Assembly (NCBI GenBank): GCA_016703325.1
Contig: JADJCH010000002.1
Coordinates: 62,001 to 126,000 of the forward strand
Length of the DNA stretch: 64,000 bases
DNA from: Burkholderiales bacterium
GTDB lineage: Bacteria; Pseudomonadota; Gammaproteobacteria; Burkholderiales; Burkholderiaceae_C
Direction: 5' to 3'
The notes beneath the pieces were generated by a model. That model saw only the letters and a program-made list of their open reading frames with translations. It did no database searches and had not been told where the DNA came from. This document shows positions 7,690 through 16,691 of this stretch, one piece after another (within the stretch, counting starts at the first letter, position 1; the number at the start of each line of letters is the position of its first letter). The position numbers and the translations under genes are program-made.

Positions 7690-8126
7690 GGCTTGAGGGA
7701 CTTCTGGGCGCGCTGGGCCTGTTCCACCGCATGTTCGGCGGCAGGGGGCATGTAGTTCTCGTCGTGTTTGGCGAGCACCTCGCTGGCGGTGAACAGGCCG
7801 TCCGTGCCCAGCCGGCCCTGGATCACCGCGCCTTTGCCCTCCTTGAACAGGTCCGGGAGGATGCCGGTGTAGGCCACGGGAATGTCCCTGGCGGTGTCGG
7901 TGATGACGAAGTGCACCGTCAGCTCCTTGCGCTGGATCGAGCCCTCCTTGACCATGCCGCCGATGCGGAAGGCCTTGCCCTGCGGCGCCTTGCCGGCGGC
8001 CACCTCGGAGGGCGTCACGTACAGCGCGATGTTGGAGTCCAGCGCGTTGAGCACCAGCGCGGCAGCGACGCCGAGCGACGCGAGGGCTCCCGCGATGATG
8101 GCGAGTCGTTTGTGGCGGGGTTTCAT
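7686..8126 (-). CDS. ccmE: Haem chaperone CcmE
   Basis: A 146-residue protein with an N-terminal anchor helix, a beta-barrel (OB-fold) periplasmic domain, and the covalent haem-binding motif LAKHDENYMPP with H121 and the axial ligand Y125. It carries haem from CcmC/CcmD to CcmF. It overlaps ccmD and ccmF by 4 nt on either side (ATGA junctions). Confidence 0.96.
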   Translation of the reverse strand: MKPRHKRLAIIAGALASLGVAAALVLNALDSNIALYVTPSEVAAGKAPQGKAFRIGGMVKEGSIQRKELTVHFVITDTARDIPVAYTGILPDLFKEGKGAVIQGRLGTDGLFTASEVLAKHDENYMPPAAEHAVEQAQRAQKSLKP

Positions 8127-8311
8127 CCCGGTTTCCTATCCAGTTCGTCGGCCAGGCGCTCGCGGCGCAGCGTGTCGCGCACCGCACGGGCGCGGCGCTG
8201 CGCAAGGATCGGTTCGGCCACCATCAGCAGCAGGCAGGCACCGAAGCTGCCCCAGACGTAGAAGGCGCGACCGCCCATGGCGAGGAACTCGCCGATGTCA
8301 TTCCACTGCAT
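8123..8311 (-). CDS. ccmD: Haem exporter subunit CcmD
   Basis: A 62-residue single-helix membrane protein (helix about 14-36, GGRAFYVWGSFGACLLLM) with an Arg-rich cytoplasmic tail, the usual form of CcmD. CcmD releases haem-loaded CcmE from the CcmABC complex. It starts inside the end of ccmC (14-nt overlap) and overlaps ccmE by 4 nt. Confidence 0.92.
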   Translation of the reverse strand: MQWNDIGEFLAMGGRAFYVWGSFGACLLLMVAEPILAQRRARAVRDTLRRERLADELDRKPG

Positions 8312-9065
8312 GTTTCACCCACTCGGTTGCGGCTTCGCGCTCCAGGATGATGGCGCGCACGCGCATCAGCGCCACCGCGATCGAGTACATCCAGAAGCAC
8401 AGCGCCATCAGAAGCATGCCCCAGAGCATGGTCTGCGCCATCGAAGGGGACTTGGTGAGGCTCACCGAGGCGCCCTGGTGCAGGGTGTTCCACCACTTCA
8501 CCGAGAAGTAGATGATGGGGATGTTCACCACCCCCACCAGCGCCAGGATGGCGCCGGCCTTGTCGGCCCGGCGCGGGTCGTCGATGGAGGCCTGCAGCGC
8601 GATGAAGCCGATGTACAGGAAGGCCAGGATCAGCTCCGAGGTCAGCCGCGCATCCCACACCCACCAGGTGCCCCACATCGGCTTGCCCCAGAGCGCGCCG
8701 GTCCACAGGCTGAGCACGGCCATCAGCGCGCCGGTGGGCGCGAGCGCCTGCGCCATCATCCCCGACAGGCGGGTGTTGAACACCAGCCCCACCCCGGCCC
8801 AGAAGGCCATCACGAGGTAGATGAACATCGACATCCAGGAGGCCGGCACGTGCACGAAGATGATGCGGTAGGCCTCGCCCTGCACCGCGTCGGTGGGCGC
8901 CACGAAAAAGCTGACGTACAGCCCGGCGATGCCGAACAGCGCCGCCAGCGCCCAGAACCAGGGAATCAGCCGGCCCGCCAGCGGGTAGAACACCGGCGGG
9001 CTGGCGCAGTGGAACAGCCAGCGCGTCAGCCGGGTCGAGGTGAGGGGGCGGATCGAATCGTTCAT
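8298..9065 (-). CDS. ccmC: Haem-handling membrane protein CcmC
   Basis: A 255-residue protein with six predicted membrane helices and the WWD haem-binding motif (WGTWWVWDARLTSE). It attaches haem to CcmE. The start MNDSIRPLTS at 9065 is preferred: longer in-frame readings add a Pro/Gly stretch absent from CcmC. It begins 49 nt after ccmB. Confidence 0.95.
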   Translation of the reverse strand: MNDSIRPLTSTRLTRWLFHCASPPVFYPLAGRLIPWFWALAALFGIAGLYVSFFVAPTDAVQGEAYRIIFVHVPASWMSMFIYLVMAFWAGVGLVFNTRLSGMMAQALAPTGALMAVLSLWTGALWGKPMWGTWWVWDARLTSELILAFLYIGFIALQASIDDPRRADKAGAILALVGVVNIPIIYFSVKWWNTLHQGASVSLTKSPSMAQTMLWGMLLMALCFWMYSIAVALMRVRAIILEREAATEWVKHAVE

Positions 9066-9114
9066 GATCGGCGGGGAGTCTGCCTCAGGCCCTGGGCCCT
9101 GCGGCGAATCACGT

Positions 9115-9783
9115 TCAGGACTCCAGGGCAATCCTCAGCGCGGCGGTGGTGGCCCAGGGTGCAAAGAACAGGGCCACGGCGAGCATCGCGCCCAGCAGCG
9201 AGAAATGGCCGGCGAAGGCCAGGCCGGCGATGTGCGCCTCCACCGCGCCCGCACCGAAGATCAGCGCCGGCACGTACAGCGGCAGCACCAGCAGCGCCAG
9301 CAGCACACCGCCGCCGCGCACGCCCAGCGTCAGCGCCGCGCCGATCGCGCCGATCAGGCTCAGCAGCGGCGTGCCCAGCAGCAGCGCCAGCAGCAGCACG
9401 CCCAGCGCGTCGGGTGCCAGGTCGAACTGGATGCCCAGCACCGGCGCCAGCAGCACCAGCGGCAGGCCGCTGACCAGCCAGTGCGCCAGGATCTTGCCGG
9501 CCACCAGCAGGCCCAGCGGAGAGGGCGACAGCGCCATCTGCTCCAGCGTGCCGTCCTGATGGTCGGCCGCGAACATCCGCGGCAGCCCCAGCAGCGTGGC
9601 CAGCAACGCCGCCACCCACAACACACCCGGGGCGATCTTGCGCAGCAGCGCCGGCTCCGGCCCGATGCCCAGCGGGAACAGGCTGCAGACGATGACGAAG
9701 AAGAACAGCGCGGTCAGCACCTCGCTCTTGCGCCGCAGCGCCAGCAGCAGGTCGCGCCGGGCCATCGCCCACACCGCGTTCAT
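9115..9783 (-). CDS. ccmB: Haem ABC exporter permease CcmB
   Basis: A 222-residue protein with six hydrophobic segments and the conserved CcmB FAADHQDGTLEQ loop. With CcmA and CcmC it forms the ABC complex that drives release of holo-CcmE. The start MNAVWAMARRDLLLALRR at 9783 matches family N-termini. It is separated from ccmA by 76 nt containing a palindrome, the longest gap in the operon. Confidence 0.94.
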   Translation of the reverse strand: MNAVWAMARRDLLLALRRKSEVLTALFFFVIVCSLFPLGIGPEPALLRKIAPGVLWVAALLATLLGLPRMFAADHQDGTLEQMALSPSPLGLLVAGKILAHWLVSGLPLVLLAPVLGIQFDLAPDALGVLLLALLLGTPLLSLIGAIGAALTLGVRGGGVLLALLVLPLYVPALIFGAGAVEAHIAGLAFAGHFSLLGAMLAVALFFAPWATTAALRIALES

Positions 9784-9808
9784 GGCGCCCTCCTGTCGCA
9801 AGCGAAAT

Positions 9809-9823
9809 CCTCCCCGCGGGAGG
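9809..9823. repeat. Palindrome in the ccmA-ccmB gap
   Basis: CCTCCC, CGC, GGGAGG: a perfect 6-bp stem with a 3-nt loop in the only sizeable gap of the ccm operon. It could modulate RNA stability between ccmA and ccmB. No T-tract follows it, so it is not a classical terminator. Confidence 0.4.
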
Positions 9824-9859
9824 GGGAGCGTTGGCCTTCGGGCGGCCGAGCGGCTGGGC

Positions 9860-10459
9860 TCACAGCACCAGCTCCCGGCCGCCGCTCACCGGCAGCGGCT
9901 GGTGGCTGGTCAGCACCGCCAAGCCGCCGTTGTCGAGGTGCGCCTGCACCAGCTCGCCCAGCAGCTGCACCGCCGCGGCATCCAGCGCATTGAAGGCCTC
10001 GTCCATCACCCAGAGTTTGGCCGGCCGCGTCAGCAGCCGCGCCAGCAGCACACGGCGCTTCTGCCCGGCCGACAGCACCCGCACCGGCAGCGCCTCCCGC
10101 CCGCGCAGCCCCATGCGGATCAGCGCGGCAAGGGCCTCGCGTTCAGACAGCGCCAGGCCATCCACCGACGCCGCCAGCCGCAGGTTCTCCAGCGGCGTGA
10201 GCTCCTCCTTCACCGCGGCGTGGTGGCCGAGGTAGAGCAGCTCGCGGCGGAAATTGTCGGAAGGGGCCACCTCGCCACGCCAGGTGATCTCACCTTCCTG
10301 CTGCGGCGCCAGGCCCACCAGCGCGCGCAGCAGCGTGGTCTTGCCCGCGCCGTTGCTGCCCTTGACATGCAGCCATTCGCGCTCGGCCAGCGAGAACGAC
10401 ACGCCCGAGAAGAGCGTGCGATCCCCTCGGGCACAGGACAGGTGGTGGACAGACAACAT
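9860..10459 (-). CDS. ccmA: Haem ABC exporter ATP-binding protein CcmA
   Basis: A 199-residue ABC ATPase: Walker A GSNGAGKTT, signature LSAGQKRRV (degenerate LSGGQ, usual in CcmA), Walker B LWVMDE. It powers the CcmABC complex. It is the first gene of the ccmABCDEFGHI operon. The ATG at 10459 has no clear Shine-Dalgarno and lies close to a predicted FNR-type promoter. Confidence 0.95.
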   Translation of the reverse strand: MLSVHHLSCARGDRTLFSGVSFSLAEREWLHVKGSNGAGKTTLLRALVGLAPQQEGEITWRGEVAPSDNFRRELLYLGHHAAVKEELTPLENLRLAASVDGLALSEREALAALIRMGLRGREALPVRVLSAGQKRRVLLARLLTRPAKLWVMDEAFNALDAAAVQLLGELVQAHLDNGGLAVLTSHQPLPVSGGRELVL

Positions 10460-10468
10460 CGGAGGCTG

Positions 10469-10510
10469 AAGCTACCCGAACCAGGGGGGAATTAAATTGC
10501 CGTGGATCAA
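10469..10510 (-). promoter_or_regulatory. Candidate FNR/Anr-type promoter of the ccm operon
   Basis: Read leftward, TTGATCCACGGCAA (10510-10497) has one perfect FNR half-site and one 3-of-5 half-site. Thirty-two bp from its centre is TAGCTT (10474-10469), the spacing of a class II FNR site (-41.5) to a -10 element. Oxygen-responsive control of cytochrome c maturation is common; here it is a prediction. Confidence 0.35.
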
Positions 10511-10600
10511 GTTTGAGGACGGGTGCTCCGCCTGGGGGGGCACCTCATGGGATGCGGGCGCGGCGGTGCCGCAGATCGGACGAGGGCTCGAGCGTCCGGC

Positions 10601-10614
10601 CAAGAAAAAAGCCC
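10601..10614 (+). repeat. 14-bp direct repeat, left copy
   Basis: CAAGAAAAAAGCCC, identical to 11999-12012. The two copies bracket the integrase/toxin-antitoxin remnant. Each is also the T-tract side of a leftward terminator hairpin, so common terminator composition may explain the match. Confidence 0.5.
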
Positions 10615-10636
10615 AAGCGAATCCATCGCTTGGGCT
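10604..10636 (-). terminator. Rho-independent terminator (leftward), orphaned
   Basis: A perfect 11-bp stem (10610-10620 with 10626-10636, loop ATCCA) followed on the minus strand by six T. No leftward gene ends here. It sits where integrase homology begins, so it looks like the end of a gene lost or displaced at the junction. It also insulates ccmA. Confidence 0.75.
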
Positions 10637-10638
10637 CG

Positions 10639-11196
10639 TTCCTGGTCGAGCTGCGCCAGCAGGAAGGCATGGGCGCCCGCGCTCTGGAGTTCACCATCCT
10701 GACCGCCTGCCGCTCCGGCGAGGTGCGCGGGGCGACTTGGGCGGAAATCGACACCGAGGCAAAGACCTGGACCATCCCGGCCGAGCGCATGAAGGCGGGC
10801 AAAGAACACCGCGTGCCGCTGTCAGATTCCGCCTTGGCGCTGCTGAATACCCTGCCCAGGATGGCCGGTACGGACGTGGTGTTTCCCGGCACCAAGGGGC
10901 AGCCGCTCAGTGACATGACCCTCACAGCCGTGCTGCGCCGTATGGAAGTGCCGGCGACGACCCACGGTTTCCGCTCCACCTTCCGGGATTGGGCCGGCGA
11001 GCGCACCGCCCACCCGCGCGAGGTCATCGAACACGCACTCGCCCACCAGTTGAAGGACAAGGCCGAAGCTGCCTATCAGCGGGGCTCGCTGTTCGACAAG
11101 CGCCGCCACCTCATGGACGACTGGGCCGCTTTCCTGGAGCGTCCGGCACTGCCTGCCCAGGTCATCGACTCGGCCGCGAAGCGTGTGCATGGGTAG
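10639..11196 (+). pseudogene. P4-type tyrosine recombinase (integrase), C-terminal fragment
   Basis: About 185 codons match only the catalytic domain of P4/IntS-like integrases: ILTACRSGEVRGATWAEID (first catalytic Arg), THGFRSTFRDWA (HxxR), IEHALAHQ (His) and AAYQRGSLF (Tyr nucleophile). The N-terminal arm-binding and core-binding domains (about 200 residues) are missing. The frame stays open leftward to 10513, but that extension reads through a terminator hairpin and does not look like integrase. The gene is therefore 5'-truncated and presumably inactive. It marks an old element beside tRNA-Ser. Confidence 0.85.
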
Positions 11197-11244
11197 CACT
11201 TTTGTGTAATCATGCGGCATTACCCCGTCGCACCAAGAACCGAA

Positions 11245-11493
11245 ATGCACACCGCCACCCTGCGAGCCATTGGAGGCTCAGTCACTGTCACGCTGCCACG
11301 GCAGTTCCTGCGCGCCATGGGCCTGGACGCTGGCGCCCGTGTGGATGTGGCGATGGAGGGAGGCAAACTGGTGCTGTCGCCTTCCCGGCCGCGCTACACC
11401 TTGGAAGGTCTGACCCAAGGCATGAAGCCCGGCGACATGCCCACCGCCGAAGGCTGGGAGGACATGCCTGCAGCGGGGCGTGAGGCATGGTGA
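11245..11493 (+). CDS. MazE/AbrB-type antitoxin
   Basis: An 82-residue protein with a swapped-hairpin AbrB/MazE DNA-binding fold (ATLRAIGGSVTVTLPRQFLRAM, the G-SV-TLP pattern) and an acidic C-terminus (GDMPTAEGWEDMP) of the kind that wraps the toxin. It overlaps the downstream toxin gene by 7 nt, the usual antitoxin-first arrangement. It lies within the mobile remnant. It should bind its own promoter, whose likely -10 region lies in 11197-11244. Confidence 0.85.
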   Translation: MHTATLRAIGGSVTVTLPRQFLRAMGLDAGARVDVAMEGGKLVLSPSRPRYTLEGLTQGMKPGDMPTAEGWEDMPAAGREAW

Positions 11494-11843
11494 CAGGCAA
11501 GAGCCGCTACGTGCCCCAGCGTGGGCACATCGTGCGCTTGGACTTCGACCCATCGGCCGGGCATGAACAGCAAGGCACGCGCCCGGCGCTGATTCTGTCG
11601 CCCGACGGGTTCAACCGCTTCGGCATGGCGCTGGCGTGTCCCATCACCCGGGGCGGCAACTTTGCCCGGGGGCAGGCGTGGACGGTGCCGCTGTCCGGGC
11701 TGGGGTTGCAGACCGATGGCGTGGTGCTGTGCAACCAGGTGCGCACGCTCGATTGGCAGTTGCGCCGCGTCGCTCTGATTGAAACCGCTCCCGCTGAGTT
11801 GGTCGGCGAAGTGCTGGCGCGGGTGGCGACGCTGATTGAGTGA
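11487..11843 (+). CDS. MazF/PemK-family endoribonuclease toxin
   Basis: A 118-residue MazF-fold protein with the typical start RGHIVRLDFDPSAGHEQQGTRPALILS (first Arg contact and the GtRPaLVls strand), the CPITRGGN loop and the DGVVLCNQVRTLDW strand. Family members are sequence-specific mRNA interferases held in check by the co-encoded antitoxin. The length is complete and the frame intact, so this pair may be the only functional part of the remnant. Confidence 0.88.
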   Translation: MVTGKSRYVPQRGHIVRLDFDPSAGHEQQGTRPALILSPDGFNRFGMALACPITRGGNFARGQAWTVPLSGLGLQTDGVVLCNQVRTLDWQLRRVALIETAPAELVGEVLARVATLIE

Positions 11844-11998
11844 GCCGAAGCATGAAGACCCTTGAAGCCCTCAAGGCCGAGCTGCTCGACGACCCTGGCA
11901 CCCGTGCCGAGTTCGAGGCCCTGGCGCCTGAGTTCAATTGGCGGCGGCCGGAACTTCCGAAATCCTCTTACATCCGCCGTTACATCGACTGGCGAAGG

Positions 11999-12012
11999 CA
12001 AGAAAAAAGCCC
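11999..12012 (+). repeat. 14-bp direct repeat, right copy
   Basis: CAAGAAAAAAGCCC, identical to 10601-10614; see the left copy. Confidence 0.5.
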
Positions 12013-12027
12013 GGGGTTGCCGGGCTT
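12003..12027 (-). terminator. Terminator of tRNA-Ser
   Basis: A perfect 8-bp stem (AAGCCCGG/CCGGGCTT, loop GGTTG) with six T following on the minus strand, 40 nt beyond the tRNA 3' end. The plus side is also fairly T-rich (TTCTTGTGTTT), so it may act in both directions. Confidence 0.8.
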
Positions 12028-12066
12028 CTTGTGTTTCGCCAAGTGATTGATTCACAAGGCTATTCC

Positions 12067-12157
12067 TGGCGGAGAGAGAGGGATTCGAACCCTCGATACG
12101 GTATAACCGTATACCGGATTTCGAGTCCGGCGCATTCGACCACTCTGCCATCTCTCC
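12067..12157 (-). tRNA. tRNA-Ser (anticodon CGA), CCA encoded
   Basis: Acceptor stem GGAGAGA/TCTCTCC, discriminator G and an encoded CCA. The anticodon arm is CCGGA-CTCGAAA-TCCGG, giving anticodon CGA (reads UCG). A long variable arm (TATACGG...CCGTATC) shows class II structure, and the T arm contains GGTTCGAATCC. It lies 74 nt downstream of serS on the same strand. Confidence 0.97.
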
Positions 12158-12231
12158 TGATCCGGTCCGCTTGGTGGAGCGGTGCTGGGGGTCGGTCCAG
12201 CAAAGGAGCGGGAGTATAGCCGATCCAGCCG

Positions 12232-13548
<1,317 letters not shown>

Positions 13549-13630
13549 GGGAGGTTTCCTGAGGGTGTGTCGGGCGCGGTCCGGCTGGCGGACAGGGCGG
13601 GCCCAGTGTTGTGTCTGGCTGCGGGGTGGA

Positions 13631-14668
13631 TCAGGATTGGCCGCGGGCCTGAACGGCCTGCTGGGCCGCGGCCATCGACTTGTCGCCCAGCCCCATCGGC
13701 AGCGGGAATTCGGTGTGCTCCTCGACGCCGGGCATCTTGCGCACGCTCAGGGCGCCGAGGGCCTTGAGGCGGTCGATCACCTGCTGCACCAGCAGCTCGG
13801 GGGCGGAGGCGCCCGCAGTCAGCCCCACACGGGCGCCATGGACCAGGCCGGCAAACCACTCGGGCTGCAGCTCATCGGCGCTGTCGATCATGTAGGCGGG
13901 TGTGCCCAGTCGCTCGGCCACTTCGCGCAGGCGGTTGCTGTTGGAGCTGGTGGGGCTGCCGACGACGATGACCACGTCGGCCTCGCCGGAGAGCAGCTTC
14001 ACCGCGTCCTGGCGGTTCTGGGTGGCGTAGCAGATGTCCTGCTTCTTGGGCTCGCGCACGTTGGGGAAACGGGCCTTCACCGCGGCGTGGATGGCGGCGG
14101 CGTCGTCCACGCTCAGCGTCGTCTGGGTGACCACGGCCAGCCGGTCGGGGTTCTTCACCGGTGCACGGGCCACGTCGGCAGCGTCCTCGACGAGGTAGAT
14201 GCCCTCGTGCAGCTGGCCCATCGTGCCTTCCACCTCGGGGTGGCCCTTGTGGCCGATCATCAGGAATTCGTAGCCCTCCCTGGAGAGCTTGGCCACCTCG
14301 ACATGCACCTTGGTGACCAGCGGGCAGGTGGCGTCGAAGATGCGGAATCCGCGTGTGCGCGCCTCGTCTTGCACCGCCTTGCTCACGCCGTGGGCCGAGA
14401 AAATCAGTGTGGCGCCGGCCGGCACCTCGGCCAGGTCTTCGATGAAGATTGCGCCCTTGGCCTTCAGGTCGTTGACCACGTAGGTGTTGTGCACGATCTC
14501 GTGGCGCACATGGATGGGCGCGCCGTAGAGCTGCAGGGCGCGCTCGACAATCTCGATGGCGCGGTCCACGCCGGCGCAGAAGCCGCGCGGCTGGGCCAGC
14601 ACGACCTCCTGGACGAGACCTTGGACGGGAACCTGCTCAGAGGCCTGGACGTGGTCCCGGTCGGCCAT
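13631..14668 (-). CDS. ispH: 4-hydroxy-3-methylbut-2-enyl diphosphate reductase IspH
   Basis: A 345-residue enzyme for the last step of the MEP isoprenoid pathway. The [4Fe-4S] ligands are in PRGFCAGV, FDATCPLV and DICYATQN; the substrate-binding SPTSSNSNRL motif is present. ATG 14668 overlaps the fkpB stop (TGATG), so the two genes are translationally coupled; a GTG at 14671 is an alternative. FkpB (SlpA) and IspH (LytB) are commonly neighbours. Confidence 0.96.
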   Translation of the reverse strand: MADRDHVQASEQVPVQGLVQEVVLAQPRGFCAGVDRAIEIVERALQLYGAPIHVRHEIVHNTYVVNDLKAKGAIFIEDLAEVPAGATLIFSAHGVSKAVQDEARTRGFRIFDATCPLVTKVHVEVAKLSREGYEFLMIGHKGHPEVEGTMGQLHEGIYLVEDAADVARAPVKNPDRLAVVTQTTLSVDDAAAIHAAVKARFPNVREPKKQDICYATQNRQDAVKLLSGEADVVIVVGSPTSSNSNRLREVAERLGTPAYMIDSADELQPEWFAGLVHGARVGLTAGASAPELLVQQVIDRLKALGALSVRKMPGVEEHTEFPLPMGLGDKSMAAAQQAVQARGQS

Positions 14669-15123
14669 CACATCACCCCGATCAGCTCAACCTCGAAGGT
14701 CACCGGCTGGCCGGCCAGCGGATGGTTGAAGTCGAACTCGACCCAGTCCTGCGCCTCGCCGGGGTCCACGGCACGCACCACGCCGGCAAAGGAGCCCTGG
14801 CCGTCCGGGGTGGGGAACTGCACGGCATCGCCCACCGCATAGCGCTCGTGTGGATCCCCCATCTCCCGCAGCACCTTGGCGGACAGGCGCTGCACCATGG
14901 CCGGATTGCGCTCGCCGAAGGCTTCGCCTGCGGGCAACTGCAGGGTGTGGCGGCTGCCTTCGTCCAGGCCGATCAGACGCGCCTCGATGGCCGGGGACAG
15001 TGCCCCGGTGCCCAGCGACAGCGTGGCCGGTTTGGCGTTGAAGGTGTTGATCACGTCACCGCCGTCCAGGCCGGCAAGGCGATAGTGCAGGGTGAGGAAG
15101 GAACCCGGTTGAACCTTGGACAC
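14668..15123 (-). CDS. fkpB: FKBP-type peptidyl-prolyl isomerase (FkpB/SlpA, SlyD-like)
   Basis: A 151-residue SlyD-like isomerase: FKBP half-domain (VQPGSFLTLHYRL), inserted-in-flap chaperone domain (GEAFGERNPAMVQR) and the closing segment FDFNHPLAGQPVTFEVEL. It lacks the His-rich metal tail of SlyD. Start is GTG 15123 with AGGA 9 nt upstream; longer in-frame readings cross the divergent promoter region and radC. It is the first gene of the fkpB-ispH pair. Confidence 0.93.
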   Translation of the reverse strand: MSKVQPGSFLTLHYRLAGLDGGDVINTFNAKPATLSLGTGALSPAIEARLIGLDEGSRHTLQLPAGEAFGERNPAMVQRLSAKVLREMGDPHERYAVGDAVQFPTPDGQGSFAGVVRAVDPGEAQDWVEFDFNHPLAGQPVTFEVELIGVM

Positions 15124-15219
15124 GGTAGGAAATCCTGTGTTGTCTGTAGACTGCGGCGATTTTAGGTGGCCGCTCGCGGCCGCTACCGGGGCAACCGATC
15201 CCAGCGACCGAGCCGAGCC

Positions 15220-15888
15220 ATGAAAGACCTGCCCGCCGAGCTGCGTCCGCGCGAAAAGCTGCTGCGCCAGGGCCCTGCGGCGCTGGCCGATGCCGAGCTG
15301 CTGGCGCTGCTGTTGCGCACCGGCACAGCCGGCCTGGGCGTGCTGCAGATGGCCCAGCAGCTGCTCGACGGCCACGGCGGCATCAGCGGCCTGCTGCGCG
15401 CCGAGCCGGATCGGCTGGCCAGGGTGAAGGGGCTCGGGCCGGCCAAGCGGGCGGAGCTGCAGGCGGTGCTGGAGCTGGCGCGCCGGGCACTCAGCGCAGA
15501 GCTGGCGCAGCGCCCGGTGTTCGACAGTCCGCAGGCGGTGCGCGATTACCTCAAGCTGCAGCTGGCCGACCTGTCGCACGAGGTCTTCGCTGTGCTGTTC
15601 CTGGATGCGCAGCACCGCCTGGTGGCCTACGAACCGATGTTCCGCGGCACGCTGACGCAGACCAGCGTCTACCCCCGCGAGGTGCTCAAACGCGCGCTGG
15701 ACCACAACGCCGCGGCGGTGCTGCTGGCGCACAACCACCCCTCCGGCGTCGCAGAGCCTTCGCGGGCCGACGAGTACCTGACGCAGACGCTCAAGACGGC
15801 GCTGGCGTTGGTGGATGTGAGGGTGCTGGACCATTTTGTGGTGGGCCGCGGCGAGATCGTGTCCTTCGCGGAGCGGGGGCTGCTGTGA
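15220..15888 (+). CDS. radC: RadC/JAB-domain DNA repair-associated protein
   Basis: A 222-residue protein: N-terminal helix-hairpin-helix (LARVKGLGPAKRAEL) and C-terminal MPN/JAB domain with the metal motif HNHPSGVAEPSRAD (HxHx7Sx2D type). The biochemical role is unsettled despite the name. ATG 15220 is chosen because MKDLPAELRPREKLL matches family N-termini. It overlaps the downstream Smr gene by 4 nt (GTGA) and diverges from fkpB. Confidence 0.93.
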   Translation: MKDLPAELRPREKLLRQGPAALADAELLALLLRTGTAGLGVLQMAQQLLDGHGGISGLLRAEPDRLARVKGLGPAKRAELQAVLELARRALSAELAQRPVFDSPQAVRDYLKLQLADLSHEVFAVLFLDAQHRLVAYEPMFRGTLTQTSVYPREVLKRALDHNAAAVLLAHNHPSGVAEPSRADEYLTQTLKTALALVDVRVLDHFVVGRGEIVSFAERGLL

Positions 15889-16562
15889 GGGCGGGCTGGG
15901 AGGACCTGGCGGCCATCGGCCGCGAGCTGCGCGAGCGCCGCCGCGAGGCCGAGCAGGAAGAGGCGCGCCGACGCGCTCAGGACATGGCCCGCCAGCGTGA
16001 GCAGGAGCTGTTCAGCCGCAGCGTGGGCCCGGTGACACCGCTGCCCGTGCGCGATCTGGCCTGCCTGCAGCGGCCACGGCCGGCACCGATTCCGCGCATG
16101 CGCCAGCTCGACGAGGCCCAGGTGCTGCGTTCGTCGCTTTCCGACGATTTCGATCCGGTCACGCTGATGGAAACCGATGACCGGCTGGCCTACCACCGCA
16201 GCGGGGTGGGGCCGGACGTGCTGAAGGATCTGCGCCAGGGCCGCTGGACGGTGCAGGGCCAGATCGACCTGCACGGCCTGCGCCGGGATGCGGCCCGGGA
16301 GGCTCTGGGCAACTTCCTGGCCGAGGCGGCCCGGCAGGGCTGGCGCTGCGTGCGGGTGGTGCACGGCAAAGGCCTGGGTTCGCCCGGGCGGGAGCCTGTG
16401 CTCAAGGGCAAGGTGGCCAGCTGGCTGGCCCAGCGCCGCGATGTGCTGGCCTACACCCAGGCGCGCGGGCCCGATGGTGGGGCGGGGGCGCTGATCGTCT
16501 TGCTGGAGGGGCGTTCACCCCGGCCGAGGCATCTGCGCCGCTGGCTGGGCGTGAACGACTGA
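15885..16562 (+). CDS. Smr/MutS2-domain protein
   Basis: A 225-residue protein with a charged, probably coiled N-terminal helix rich in Arg/Glu (about 5-45), then a C-terminal Smr domain (about 120-205) with the motifs IDLHGL and HGKG. Stand-alone Smr proteins are proposed nucleases (SmrA/SmrB in E. coli; SmrB cleaves mRNA at collided ribosomes). The N-terminal coil is reminiscent of SmrB, but equivalence is not shown. Translation starts at GTG within the radC stop. Confidence 0.85.
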   Translation: MRAGWEDLAAIGRELRERRREAEQEEARRRAQDMARQREQELFSRSVGPVTPLPVRDLACLQRPRPAPIPRMRQLDEAQVLRSSLSDDFDPVTLMETDDRLAYHRSGVGPDVLKDLRQGRWTVQGQIDLHGLRRDAAREALGNFLAEAARQGWRCVRVVHGKGLGSPGREPVLKGKVASWLAQRRDVLAYTQARGPDGGAGALIVLLEGRSPRPRHLRRWLGVND

Positions 16563-16650
16563 ACGCTGGGCTGTCACGGCAAGGATGAAGCGCCCAATGG
16601 CTTTGCCCAGCGGCAACCGCGGATCTGACTCCGCCAGTCCGCAGGTTGCG

Positions 16651-16690
16651 CCCCCTTGAGGGGGAGCGGCGTCAGCCGCAACGGGGGTGG
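16651..16690 (+). repeat. Dispersed GC-rich repeat element
   Basis: CCCCCTTGAGGGGG palindrome, then a 23-bp unit (16668-16690) found in exact inverted orientation at 31102-31124. The copies lie between genes in both places. This looks like a REP-like extragenic element of this genome. Confidence 0.6.
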
Positions 16691-16691
16691 G

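Larger units (their letters stand above)
11852..12046 (+). pseudogene. Truncated HigA/XRE-like antitoxin fragment
   Basis: The first 30 or so residues (MKTLEALKAELLDDPGTRAEF and following) resemble the N-terminus of XRE-family antitoxins or regulators, which continue into an HTH. Here homology stops and the frame runs through the tRNA-Ser terminator hairpin before a stop. It follows mazF by 8 nt. I read it as a gene cut off at the right edge of the mobile remnant. The assignment rests on a short match. Confidence 0.5.

Noticed and set aside
6223..7755. Long plus-strand frame across ccmF
   Set aside because: It is antisense to a fully supported ccmF and is Gln/Arg/His-rich without motifs.
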